This document shows positions 1-6,952 of a stretch of 13,075 nucleotides of DNA, piece after piece. Source of the stretch: UBA668 sp046086305. Its GTDB lineage: Bacteria > Actinomycetota > Acidimicrobiia > Acidimicrobiales > Ilumatobacteraceae. The translations under genes were made by a program, and so were the position numbers. The notes beneath the pieces are model-generated. The model ran no database searches. It was not told the DNA's origin and worked only from the letters and a program-made list of their open reading frames with translations. Numbering within the stretch: position 1 is the stretch's first letter; each line of letters begins with the position of its first letter. The DNA lies in contig JBJSXI010000115.1 in NCBI GenBank assembly GCA_046086305.1, positions 1 to 13,075 of the forward strand, read 5' to 3'.

Positions 1-1
1 C

Positions 2-793
2 GGCCAACGTCAGATGACCACGGCCAAGGACTGGGCCGTGTATGTGGCACTCAGCCGTGCCGGACTCGAACCGGAGCTCGTTCCGGGGCCCGCAGTGGTC
101 GACTACGTGCTGTGTCTCGACTACGACGACGCCGCCGACGAGTGCACCTCGTCGCCGCCGGCCGCCGACTTCCTGCGCGACGACGATGTCATCGTCGAAG
201 CCGCCGGCTTCGCCATCGTCAGCCTCGAGGACCTGCAGGGCGTGACAGCCGACCGTCGACCCGGTGACGAGATCGAACTGACCGTCGAGCGCGGCGACGA
301 GACCCTCACGGCCACCGTCGAGTTGATCGCTGCGCCCGACGACCCCGAACGGGCGATCATCGGGTTCATGCCCATCGACACGACCACGCTGCGCCTACCC
401 GACGGCGTCACCATCGGGATCGACACCGGCAGCATCGGTGGCCCGTCGGCCGGACTGGCGTTCACACTCAGCCTGATCGACGTACTGACCGCCGGCGATC
501 TGACCGGCGGCGTGAAGGTGGGCGTGACAGGGACGATCCGCGTCGACGGCACCGTCGGGGCGATCGGCGGGCTCAGCTCGAAGGCGTCGGCGGTGCAGCA
601 GGTGGGAGCCCGCTACATGCTCGTGCCGGCCGGGCAGCCCGACACCGGGTCCGACAGCATCGCCGCCGCGCAGGCCGTCGTCGGTGACGACGTCGAACTG
701 ATCCCGGTGGCGACCCTCGAGGAGGCACTCGAGGTCCTCGCCCGCCTCGGCGGGGATCCGCTGATCGCCCCCGGCGAACTCGCCAGTACCTGA
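2..793 (+). CDS. YlbL/DdcP-like PDZ and Lon (S16) protease, 3' part
   Basis: Membrane-anchored serine protease of the YlbL type (DdcP in Bacillus, Rv3194c-like in mycobacteria). The frame is open to the left edge, so the N-terminal membrane anchor and the first part of the PDZ domain are missing; numbering here is from the ATG at 14, which is probably internal. Residues about 56-105 look like the second half of a PDZ domain (DDVIVEAAG, then PGDEIELTVERG). Residues about 120-245 are the Lon-type protease domain. The Ser-Lys dyad is visible: S145 in GGPSAGLAF and K190 in GGLSSKASAV. Family members cleave membrane or exported substrates, and in Bacillus DdcP degrades a cell-division inhibitor after DNA damage. 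The substrate here is unknown. The gene lies 64 bases upstream of the DivIVA-domain gene on the same strand, which fits an envelope or division role. The family assignment is firm; the physiological role is inferred. Confidence 0.9.
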   Translation, partial: GQRQMTTAKDWAVYVALSRAGLEPELVPGPAVVDYVLCLDYDDAADECTSSPPAADFLRDDDVIVEAAGFAIVSLEDLQGVTADRRPGDEIELTVERGDETLTATVELIAAPDDPERAIIGFMPIDTTTLRLPDGVTIGIDTGSIGGPSAGLAFTLSLIDVLTAGDLTGGVKVGVTGTIRVDGTVGAIGGLSSKASAVQQVGARYMLVPAGQPDTGSDSIAAAQAVVGDDVELIPVATLEEALEVLARLGGDPLIAPGELAST

Positions 794-844
794 CCGGACC
801 CGGCGCAGCGGGCCGATTGCCGCCGTTCCCGGGCCCCCCCGGCG

Positions 845-850
845 TACTGT
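845..850 (+). promoter_or_regulatory. -10 box of a probable leaderless promoter for the DivIVA-domain gene
   Basis: TACTGT fits TAnnnT and ends 7 bases before the ATG at 858. No Shine-Dalgarno sequence precedes that ATG, and this spacing would place transcription initiation at or next to the A of the start codon. No good -35 box sits at the usual distance; a TTGCCG at 817-822 is 22 bases upstream, which is too far for a standard spacer. Confidence 0.5.
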
Positions 851-857
851 TCTCCCG

Positions 858-2852
858 ATGGCGATCACGTTCTCGCGCCCCGATCCGTCGGAGCCCTCCG
901 CCGTATCGGCGGCGACGTTCACGCCATCGCGTCGCGGGTTCGATCAGGCCGAGGTGCGTGATTTCCTGCGCATGGTGGCCGCCGAGATGGCCCGGCTGCG
1001 CGAGCGGGAACGGTTCCTCGAGCACGAACTGCGGGTCGCCCAGTCGAGTAATCCGAACCCGGCCGTGGTCGTCGACGACGAATTGGTCACCAAGATGCTG
1101 GGCGAGGAGGCGGCGCGGATCCTCCAGACGGCGCGTGAGGCGGCCTCGCAGATCAAGATCCGCGCCGAGGAGCAGGCCGCGCGACTCGTTCGCGAGGCGA
1201 GCGAGGACTCGACCCGGGTGCGCGACGACGCCGAGCAGGAGGCCCTGCGGCGACGCGACGACGCGGCGGCCGATGCCGAGGCCGAGGTGCAGATGGCCAA
1301 GCAGCAGGGTCGCGAAATGGTGGAGGAAGCCCGCGCCTATCGCGAACGTGTGCTCGCCGACCTGGCCCAGCGTCGCGAACTGGCTCGCCAGCAGATCGAG
1401 CAGATCGTGCACGGCCGCGATCGTCTGGTGCAGGCATTCGAGAGGGCGCGTCTCGCCGCCGTCGACGTGATCGCCGAGTTGTCATCGGTGGGTGAGCCCG
1501 GCGAGTACGTGAACCTGTCGCCGACCACCGGGCCCGTGCCGTTGATGCTGCCGAACACGCCGCGGCCGGTCGCCGAGCGCGCACCGGTGGTCGAGCCGCC
1601 GGTCGAGACACCAGCAGTCGAGACACCAGCGGTCGAGCCCACACCCGTTGCCGACGAGCCCGTGGCTGACGAGACCGTTTCCGATGAGACCGTCGAGCAG
1701 ACCACCGAGGTCGCCGCCGGTGCATCTGGCATCTACGACGTCGAACTCGAGGACGACCTCGACGACACGCCTGCTCACGAATCGCCGGCCGACGTCGTTG
1801 CTGCGACCGACCTCGAGGTCGAGCCCGAACCCGAGATCGACGCCGATGTCGAGCATGTCGATGCTGAGCACGTCGATGTCGAGCACGACGATGTCGAGCA
1901 CGACGATCGACCGATCGCCCCGGTCGTGTCGCTGTTCGGTGGTGAGACCGCTGGCCACCCGTCGATGCAGACACCGCCGCCACCGTCGGCGCCCAAGCAG
2001 TCGGTCGACGATCTGTTCGCCCGGCTGAAGGCAGCGCGCACCGACACCGTCGCCGAGCAGACGAGCGTCACGGAGCGCCACGTCGAGCGTCCTGCGCCGC
2101 CGTCGGTGTTCGATGCCTCGCCGCCGAAGCCCGACACCGCGCCGGTGGCAACCACGAACCGCGAAGACGTCGATCCTGCCGCCGAGTCACCATTCGCTCG
2201 TCGCGACCGTGCACTCGAGCCACTGCTCGTCGCTGCCACACGGAAGATGAAGCGCACGCTCGCCGACGAACAGAACGACGCGCTCGCCGTGCTGCGTCGT
2301 CGCCAGCCGGTCATTGGCCTCGACGCACTCGTGCCCAAGGCCACGGATCACGCCGCCCGCTTCGCCGACGCCGTCGATGCCGAGCTCACTGCGGCCAGCC
2401 TTGCGGGCGGCTCGAGTGTCGACGACCGGGGTGAAGCGGCCCACGAACGTGCGATCACCGATGCGCGTGCGCTGCACTCGGCGATCGAGATGATCAACGA
2501 CACGATCGTCGCACCGCTGCGCGAACGGCTCGGACGAGCCATCGCCGACGCCGAGGGTGACAACGGGGTGATCGCCGACCACGTGCGTGCGATCTACCGC
2601 GAGTGGAAGACCCAGCGCATCGACGGTCAGCTCGACGAGGTGCTCCGGCTCGCGTTCGGCTGCGGTGCGCTCGCCGCCGCAGTGCCGGGCACACCACTCT
2701 GCTGGACCGTCGATCCGAACGGCCCGGAGTGCCCCGATGCTGAGGACAATGCGCTCGCTGGGCGCGTCGGTGCCGGTGATCCGTTCCCGACCGATCACCT
2801 CTGCGCACCCGCGCATGCAGGGTGTCGGTGCATGCTCGTGCGCGCCGACTGA
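858..2852 (+). CDS. DivIVA-domain coiled-coil protein with phage Mu F-like Cys/His C-terminal domain
   Basis: A 664-aa cytoplasmic protein in three parts. Residues about 20-60 resemble the DivIVA head (FTPSRRGFDQAEVRDFL), which in the family binds curved membrane at poles and septa. Residues about 75-205 are a long charged coiled coil. Residues about 212-440 form an acidic, Pro/Glu/Asp-rich linker with short repeats (PVETPAVETPAVE; VEHxD units). Residues about 444-664 are helical and end in a Cys/His cluster: C602, C615, C625, H647, C649, H653, C656 and C658, with W616, DPNGPECPD, a GxxxAGDPFP-like stretch and HAGCRC. This ending resembles the C-terminus of phage Mu F-like minor head proteins, where WxxDPxxxxCPDC...FP...HPGCRC is common; the second Cys of CPDC is Ala here. 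The ATG at 858 is chosen for the -10 box 7 bases upstream. A metal site and polar localisation are inferences, and the function is unknown. Confidence 0.82.
   Translation: MAITFSRPDPSEPSAVSAATFTPSRRGFDQAEVRDFLRMVAAEMARLRERERFLEHELRVAQSSNPNPAVVVDDELVTKMLGEEAARILQTAREAASQIKIRAEEQAARLVREASEDSTRVRDDAEQEALRRRDDAAADAEAEVQMAKQQGREMVEEARAYRERVLADLAQRRELARQQIEQIVHGRDRLVQAFERARLAAVDVIAELSSVGEPGEYVNLSPTTGPVPLMLPNTPRPVAERAPVVEPPVETPAVETPAVEPTPVADEPVADETVSDETVEQTTEVAAGASGIYDVELEDDLDDTPAHESPADVVAATDLEVEPEPEIDADVEHVDAEHVDVEHDDVEHDDRPIAPVVSLFGGETAGHPSMQTPPPPSAPKQSVDDLFARLKAARTDTVAEQTSVTERHVERPAPPSVFDASPPKPDTAPVATTNREDVDPAAESPFARRDRALEPLLVAATRKMKRTLADEQNDALAVLRRRQPVIGLDALVPKATDHAARFADAVDAELTAASLAGGSSVDDRGEAAHERAITDARALHSAIEMINDTIVAPLRERLGRAIADAEGDNGVIADHVRAIYREWKTQRIDGQLDEVLRLAFGCGALAAAVPGTPLCWTVDPNGPECPDAEDNALAGRVGAGDPFPTDHLCAPAHAGCRCMLVRAD
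1845..1904 (+). repeat. Four tandem 15-bp units coding for VEHxD repeats
   Basis: Units 1845-1859, 1860-1874, 1875-1889 and 1890-1904 all follow GATGTCGAGCACGWC with one to three changes. The last two copies are identical. They encode a (D)VEHxD/AEHVD ladder in the acidic linker of the DivIVA-domain protein. The repeat keeps frame, so copy-number change would only lengthen or shorten the linker. Confidence 0.85.
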
Positions 2853-2890
2853 ACCCGACGTCCCGCAGCGCCTTCGCGCCACCCGACAAC

Positions 2891-2896
2891 TAGCCT
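2891..2896 (+). promoter_or_regulatory. -10 box of a probable leaderless promoter for the UPF0182 gene
   Basis: TAGCCT fits TAnnnT and ends exactly 7 bases before the GTG at 2904, the same spacing as at 845-850 and 8889-8894. There is no purine-rich ribosome binding site in front of the GTG. The same hexamer is the -10 box proposed for the tRNA gene at 8700-8705. Confidence 0.5.
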
Positions 2897-2903
2897 CGGC
2901 CTC

Positions 2904-5762
2904 GTGCGTACTCCCTCCGACCTTCCCCCCTCGCGCGCCATGGCGCGCGGCGACCGCGGCCGCATCATCCTCATCGCGGTTGCAGCGGCCGTCATCGCCC
3001 TCGTGGTCGCAGCGCGCTACCTGTCGAGTTTCTACGTCGACTTCCTCTGGCATCAATCGATCGACCGCACCGACATCTTCTGGGGCGCACTCTCGTCGAA
3101 GGCAGCGCTCTTCTCGATCTTCGGGATCACCTTCACGGTCCTCGCGATCCTCAACCTGATCATCGCGGATCGTCTTGCACCCACGACGTTCTCCGCGAAC
3201 ACGCATCCGGTCGTCGAGCGGTTCCACGAGTACTTCGGCCAGCGCCTGCGGATCGTGCGCTTCGCGGTCGCAGTGGTGTTCGGCTTCCTGTTCGCTCTGC
3301 CCGCAGCCAGCCAGTGGCAGAGCTGGCTGCTGTTCCGCAACAGCACCTCGTTCGGTCGTGCCGATGCCCGGTTCGGCAACGATGTCGGCTTCTACATCTT
3401 CCGTCTGCCGTTCGTGACGTTCGTCGTCGACTGGCTGTTCGCCGCCCTGATCTTCATCATCCTGCTCGTCGTGATGACCCACGTGCTGACCGGTGGGATC
3501 ATCCTGCAGCCGCCACGGCCGAAGGTGCGTCGGGCCACCAAGGCGCACATCGCAGTGCTGCTGGCCGTGCTCGCCCTGGTGAAGGCAGGCGACTACTGGC
3601 TCGCCCGATACGAACTGACCACTGCGCGTCGGGGCGTGGTGCGAGGCATCACCTATGCGGTCGACAACGCCCAGCTTCCCGCTGTGCTGCTGCTCGCGCT
3701 CATCTCCGTGCTCACCGCAGTGCTGTACCTCGTCACCCTGCGCACCGATCGCTGGCGGCCGGCGATCGTCGCCTCGGCACTGTGGGCCATCGTCGCCGTC
3801 GTCGGCGGTGTCATCTATCCGGTTGCCGTGCAGGGGCTCGTCGTGAAGCCCAACCAGCGCGATCGTGAGGCCAGCTACATCGGGTACAACATCGAAGCGA
3901 CGCGTCATGCGATCGGCATCGACGAGGTCGAGGTGCGGTCGGTCGAATTCGATGATCTCGGACGCAGCGACCTCGTCGGATCTGCCGCCGCACTGCGCGA
4001 TGTTCGCTTCGTCAAACCCGACACGGCGATGGAGCAACTGTTCCGCAACCAGGTCGGCCAGCCGGGTCAGAACATCGTCGACCTCGATCCCGGTCGGTAC
4101 GAGGTCGACGGCAAGGTGCGTCAGGTGATCGTCGGCGCCCGCGAACTCGACCTCCGCCAGGTGGGCAATACCTCGTGGCAGGGCATTCGACTGATCAATA
4201 CGCACGGCTGCGGCCTGTCGGTCGCGGTTGCCGGGCAGATCACCCGCACCGGAAACCCCGCCTATCGCAACGACGTGCTCGACATCGAGCGACCCGAGCT
4301 GTACTACAGCCCGTCACTCGACGGCTATGCCGTGGTCAACACCACGGTCGCCGAGCAGGGATGCGGCGCCACGACCGAGGCCTACTCGGGCGAGTCGGGC
4401 ATCCTGCTCGACGGTCCGTTGCGCCGACTCGCGGTTGCGATCGATGCATGGGAGTACAACCTGATCGGCTCGAGTGCGATCGTCGACGAGTCGCGCCTGT
4501 TGTCGGTGCGCGACGTGCGCGACCGGGTCTCGAAGGTGGCCCCGTTCCTCGCCCTCGACGCCGACCCGTATCCCGTGGTGGTCGGGGGGCGGATCCTGTG
4601 GGTGATCGATGCCTACACCCTGAGTGATCGGTACCCGAACGCCGAGTTCGCCGATGTCACCCAGCTCGACCTCGGCGCCGGGCTCGGGCGACCGTTCAAC
4701 TACGTGCGCAACAGCGTGAAGGCGACCGTCGATGCCTACGACGGATCGGTCGTGCTCTACGCCGTCGATGGCACCGATCCGATCCTGCAGGTCTGGTCGA
4801 CGGTGTTCCCCGACATGTTCACCCCGGCGACCAAGATGCCCGCCGGTCTGCCCGAACATCTTCGGTATCCCGAGGAGTTGTTCCGTGTGCAGACCGCGGC
4901 GTACTCGAAGTACCGCCTCGCGGCCGACGCGTTCTTCGATCGTCAGGGTGCGTGGTCGGTCGGTCTCGCCCCGGCGAACACCCGCGAGACGGTCACCACG
5001 GTGCCGGCATCAGCCGGAACAGATGGCACCACCGCGGCGGCGGTGAGTGATTTCGCCCTCGAAGCCGACGCACCCCGCTTCGAGCCCTACTACGTGATGT
5101 TCCACGCCGACGGTGGGGACGAGTCCAACTTCGCGCTCTACCGACCCTTCTCTCCGTTCAGCGCGTCGAACCAGCGCAAAGAACTGTCGGGCTACATGAT
5201 CGCGGTGCGTGAACCCGGCTACGGCAATGGGCGCCTGATCGTGTACGAGGTGGGCAGCCTCGAGAACGGGCCGTACACCGTTGCCGCGCAGATGTTCGCC
5301 GATCCGGATGTGTCACGCGACGTCACGCTGTTCAACCAGCAACGGTCGGTCGTCAGTTTCGGCGACTTGCAGATGTTGCCGGTGTCGAAGGGTGTGCTGT
5401 GGACCATGCCGCTGTATGTCGAGTCGCAGCAGACCGGTGTGCCCCAGATCCAGCGGATCATCGCCTACTACGACGGCGAGGTCGGGTACGGCTCGTCGCT
5501 CACTGCGGCGATCACCGAACTGTTCCCCGGGTTCGATGCAGATCTCGACGATGTGGTCGATGCCGGCCCGAGCACTCCCACGGATCCCACCGAACCGACG
5601 GAGCCGGGCGATGCCACCGCCGAAGAGTTGTTGCAGCAGGCCGAGGATCTGTTCAACGAAGCAGATCAGGCGCTGCAGGAGCGCGATCTTGCGACCTACG
5701 CCGCGAAGATCGAAGAGGCACGCAACCTGGTGCGCGAAGCGCTCGACCTGATCGGCGACTGA
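2904..5762 (+). CDS. UPF0182 (COG1615) seven-TM membrane protein
   Basis: A 952-aa integral membrane protein of the UPF0182 family, which is widespread in actinobacteria and has no settled function. Seven hydrophobic segments lie near residues 20-40, 68-88, 117-137, 170-192, 214-232, 258-280 and 288-312. A large, probably extracytoplasmic domain follows (about 313-880), then a Pro/Glu/Thr-rich spacer and a C-terminal helical segment (about 903-952, AEELLQQAEDLFNEADQAL), as is usual in this family. Length is normal for the family. GTG at 2904 is preferred for the -10 box 7 bases before it; ATG at 2940 (residue 13) is possible and lies inside an 18-bp palindrome. Mycobacteria also keep a YlbL-type protease gene directly upstream of a UPF0182 gene (Rv3194c-Rv3193c), so a functional link is likely, with the DivIVA-domain gene inserted between them here. 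Family call firm, role unknown. Confidence 0.93.
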   Translation: MRTPSDLPPSRAMARGDRGRIILIAVAAAVIALVVAARYLSSFYVDFLWHQSIDRTDIFWGALSSKAALFSIFGITFTVLAILNLIIADRLAPTTFSANTHPVVERFHEYFGQRLRIVRFAVAVVFGFLFALPAASQWQSWLLFRNSTSFGRADARFGNDVGFYIFRLPFVTFVVDWLFAALIFIILLVVMTHVLTGGIILQPPRPKVRRATKAHIAVLLAVLALVKAGDYWLARYELTTARRGVVRGITYAVDNAQLPAVLLLALISVLTAVLYLVTLRTDRWRPAIVASALWAIVAVVGGVIYPVAVQGLVVKPNQRDREASYIGYNIEATRHAIGIDEVEVRSVEFDDLGRSDLVGSAAALRDVRFVKPDTAMEQLFRNQVGQPGQNIVDLDPGRYEVDGKVRQVIVGARELDLRQVGNTSWQGIRLINTHGCGLSVAVAGQITRTGNPAYRNDVLDIERPELYYSPSLDGYAVVNTTVAEQGCGATTEAYSGESGILLDGPLRRLAVAIDAWEYNLIGSSAIVDESRLLSVRDVRDRVSKVAPFLALDADPYPVVVGGRILWVIDAYTLSDRYPNAEFADVTQLDLGAGLGRPFNYVRNSVKATVDAYDGSVVLYAVDGTDPILQVWSTVFPDMFTPATKMPAGLPEHLRYPEELFRVQTAAYSKYRLAADAFFDRQGAWSVGLAPANTRETVTTVPASAGTDGTTAAAVSDFALEADAPRFEPYYVMFHADGGDESNFALYRPFSPFSASNQRKELSGYMIAVREPGYGNGRLIVYEVGSLENGPYTVAAQMFADPDVSRDVTLFNQQRSVVSFGDLQMLPVSKGVLWTMPLYVESQQTGVPQIQRIIAYYDGEVGYGSSLTAAITELFPGFDADLDDVVDAGPSTPTDPTEPTEPGDATAEELLQQAEDLFNEADQALQERDLATYAAKIEEARNLVREALDLIGD
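2932..2949. repeat. 18-bp perfect palindrome inside the start of the UPF0182 gene
   Basis: CGCGCGCCATGGCGCGCG reads the same on both strands and has no spacer. Its centre falls on the ATG of codon 13, 28 bases after the proposed GTG start. It may be chance in GC-rich coding DNA (SRAMARG) or a protein-binding or RNA-folding element. Confidence 0.6.
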
Positions 5763-5773
5763 CCGGCGGTCAG
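5759..5773. terminator. Inverted repeat holding both convergent stop codons
   Basis: CTGACC-GGC-GGTCAG forms a 6-bp stem with a 3-base loop. The left arm contains the TGA of the UPF0182 gene (5760-5762), and the right arm contains, on the other strand, the TGA of the convergent gene (5770-5772). No T-tract follows on either side, so efficiency as an intrinsic terminator is uncertain. It is the only candidate terminator between the two genes. Confidence 0.4.
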
Positions 5774-6336
5774 GTCCGGCCGCGTCGTAACTGCTCAGCG
5801 AGGGTGGCCAGATCGGCGCGGAAGGCGATCTCGTAGCGCGCCTGTTCGTTGGCCAGGCGCACCTGCGCGGTGCGCAGGGATTCGAGTGCGGCATCGTCGA
5901 CGCCGGCCGGCCCGGCCTCGGACAGCGCGTCGATGTCGCGACCGAGTTCGTCGATTTGGTTCGCCAACTCGACGCTCACTGCAGTGACGCGCTGATCGAG
6001 CGTGCCGACCTGGTCGGCGATGCTGCGCAGTGTGCTGTCGCTGGCCGACAGGCGCTCGGCCAGCAGGCCGAGTTGACTCGACAGTTCATCGAGCCGCGCG
6101 ATCGTGGCGACATGCACGTCGGCATCGGGGGGCGGCGGTGGCAGGGATCGCTCGATCCCGAGGCTGGTGGCGGCAGCATCGAGGACGTCGAGTCGCGATT
6201 CGAACGAGGCCTTCGCCTGCTCGGCGGTCTTCAGGCGGGCTCGGATGTCGGCGAGGTCGGCGCGCAGCGCGGCGACCTCGGTCGCGGCGAGCGCGGCGCG
6301 CTCGGGCTCTTTCGACTTCTTCCTGAACAACCCCAT
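5770..6336 (-). CDS. Small coiled-coil protein, function unknown
   Basis: A 188-aa protein with no recognised catalytic motif. It starts MGLFRKKSKEPERA, a basic N-terminus reminiscent of membrane-proximal or nucleic-acid-contacting tails. Three helical heptad-like stretches follow (about 14-56, 76-142 and 148-185) rich in Ala, Leu, Glu, Arg and Asp, with a PPPPP break at residues 66-70. There is no signal peptide or TM segment, so it is probably cytoplasmic. The ATG at 6336 is chosen over longer in-frame starts because GGGAG (complement of 6342-6346) sits 5 bases before it and the upstream frame is low-complexity Arg/Pro with no protein character. It is divergent from the NUDIX gene and convergent with UPF0182. 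Proteins of this kind are usually annotated hypothetical; a scaffold role would be a guess. Confidence 0.72.
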   Translation of the reverse strand: MGLFRKKSKEPERAALAATEVAALRADLADIRARLKTAEQAKASFESRLDVLDAAATSLGIERSLPPPPPDADVHVATIARLDELSSQLGLLAERLSASDSTLRSIADQVGTLDQRVTAVSVELANQIDELGRDIDALSEAGPAGVDDAALESLRTAQVRLANEQARYEIAFRADLATLAEQLRRGRT

Positions 6337-6365
6337 TCCCGCTCCCGGACGCGTCGGTGAGCCGT

Positions 6366-6371
6366 ACCGTA
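6366..6371 (-). promoter_or_regulatory. Possible -10 box for the minus-strand coiled-coil gene
   Basis: On the minus strand TACGGT lies about 30 bases before the ATG at 6336, giving a short leader that would contain the GGGAG ribosome binding site. It lies within a CCGTACCGTACCGG repeat, so the exact register is uncertain, and no convincing -35 box is seen. Confidence 0.3.
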
Positions 6372-6423
6372 CCGGCTCGACCGATGCTGACCCGGGAATG
6401 GCACGCCCGTCGGAGAGCACGCG

Positions 6424-6429
6424 TAGTGT
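6424..6429 (+). promoter_or_regulatory. -10 box of a probable leaderless promoter for the NUDIX gene
   Basis: TAGTGT fits TAnnnT and ends 8 bases before GTG at 6438, in the NUDIX frame. No ribosome binding site is present. The pattern supports 6438 as the start rather than the in-frame GTG at 6357, which would place the start inside the divergent promoter region. Confidence 0.45.
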
Positions 6430-6437
6430 CGGCGGCC

Positions 6438-6938
6438 GTGGAGAAACGCTCGGGTGACGGGTTCGTGCGCTGCGCCGACGGGCATGTGCGCTGGGGTCGG
6501 TTCGGGGCGGCCGGCGTGCTGTTCGTATGGCGACCTGCGGGCAAGCCGGTCCATGTGATGCTCCAGCAGCGGTCGGCATTCGCGCACGAGGGCGGTACCT
6601 GGAGTACCGCAGGTGGGGCGATCGACGAGGGCGAGACACCCTTCGAGGCGGCGATGCGCGAGGCCGCCGAGGAGGTGGGTGATGCACCGCCGGGGTACCG
6701 ACTGCTCGGCCAGTACGTGTTCGCGCCGGCCGAGGATTGGAGTTACACGACGATCGTCGTCGAGGTCGACCGGCACTTCGGCGCCTCGATCAACTTCGAG
6801 ACCGATGCCGTCGTCTGGGTACCCCTCGAGCTGGTGGATCATCGCCCCTTGCACGCCGGCTTCGCCGCTGCATGGCCGCACCTCCGCGCGATCGTGGAGG
6901 GTGTCGCCCACCCGGTGTCGGACGACCGCTCGCAGTAG
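6438..6938 (+). CDS. NUDIX hydrolase
   Basis: A 166-aa cytoplasmic enzyme that would hydrolyse a nucleoside diphosphate linked to another moiety, using divalent metal held by the NUDIX helix. The NUDIX box GX5EX7REUXEEXGU is seen at residues about 60-82: G60, E66, then REAAEEVGD from R74. The last position is Asp rather than a hydrophobic residue. Just before the box WSTAGG stands where WxLPGG is usual. The C-terminal segment VVWVPLELVDHRPLHAGF resembles that of many actinobacterial NUDIX proteins. Substrate cannot be told from sequence. Start GTG 6438 is supported by the -10 box at 6424-6429. The stop codon is 14 bases before the MFS start, suggesting coupling with the transporter. Family call is firm. 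Confidence 0.9.
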   Translation: MEKRSGDGFVRCADGHVRWGRFGAAGVLFVWRPAGKPVHVMLQQRSAFAHEGGTWSTAGGAIDEGETPFEAAMREAAEEVGDAPPGYRLLGQYVFAPAEDWSYTTIVVEVDRHFGASINFETDAVVWVPLELVDHRPLHAGFAAAWPHLRAIVEGVAHPVSDDRSQ

Positions 6939-6941
6939 TCT
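6936..6941 (+). promoter_or_regulatory. Possible -10 box overlapping the NUDIX stop codon
   Basis: TAGTCT begins with the TAG stop of the NUDIX gene and ends 11 bases before GTG at 6953 of the transporter. It could give a transcript with a leader of a few bases. Because the MFS gene also lacks a ribosome binding site, translation coupled to the NUDIX gene is the alternative. Confidence 0.3.
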
Positions 6942-6952
6942 CGTCACTTGCC

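Noticed and set aside
573..1412. 279-codon minus-strand open frame
   Set aside because: Antisense to the protease and DivIVA-domain genes; low-complexity His/Gly/Arg composition and no start signals.
1596..1910. CRISPR-like array
   Set aside because: The repeats are short, contiguous, in frame and coding, with no spacers; they are a protein linker.
2187..4205. 672-codon minus-strand open frame
   Set aside because: It is antisense to the DivIVA-domain and UPF0182 genes, is rich in His, Arg, Asp and Gln without any domain, and such frames arise routinely opposite GC-rich genes.
6357..6437. N-terminal extension of the NUDIX gene to GTG 6357
   Set aside because: The added residues are Arg-rich, lie in the divergent promoter region, and the -10 box at 6424-6429 fits a start at 6438.
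6737..6952. N-terminal extension of the MFS transporter inside the NUDIX gene
   Set aside because: The added residues are the out-of-frame product of NUDIX coding DNA; the MFS_3-like N-terminus begins at 6953.
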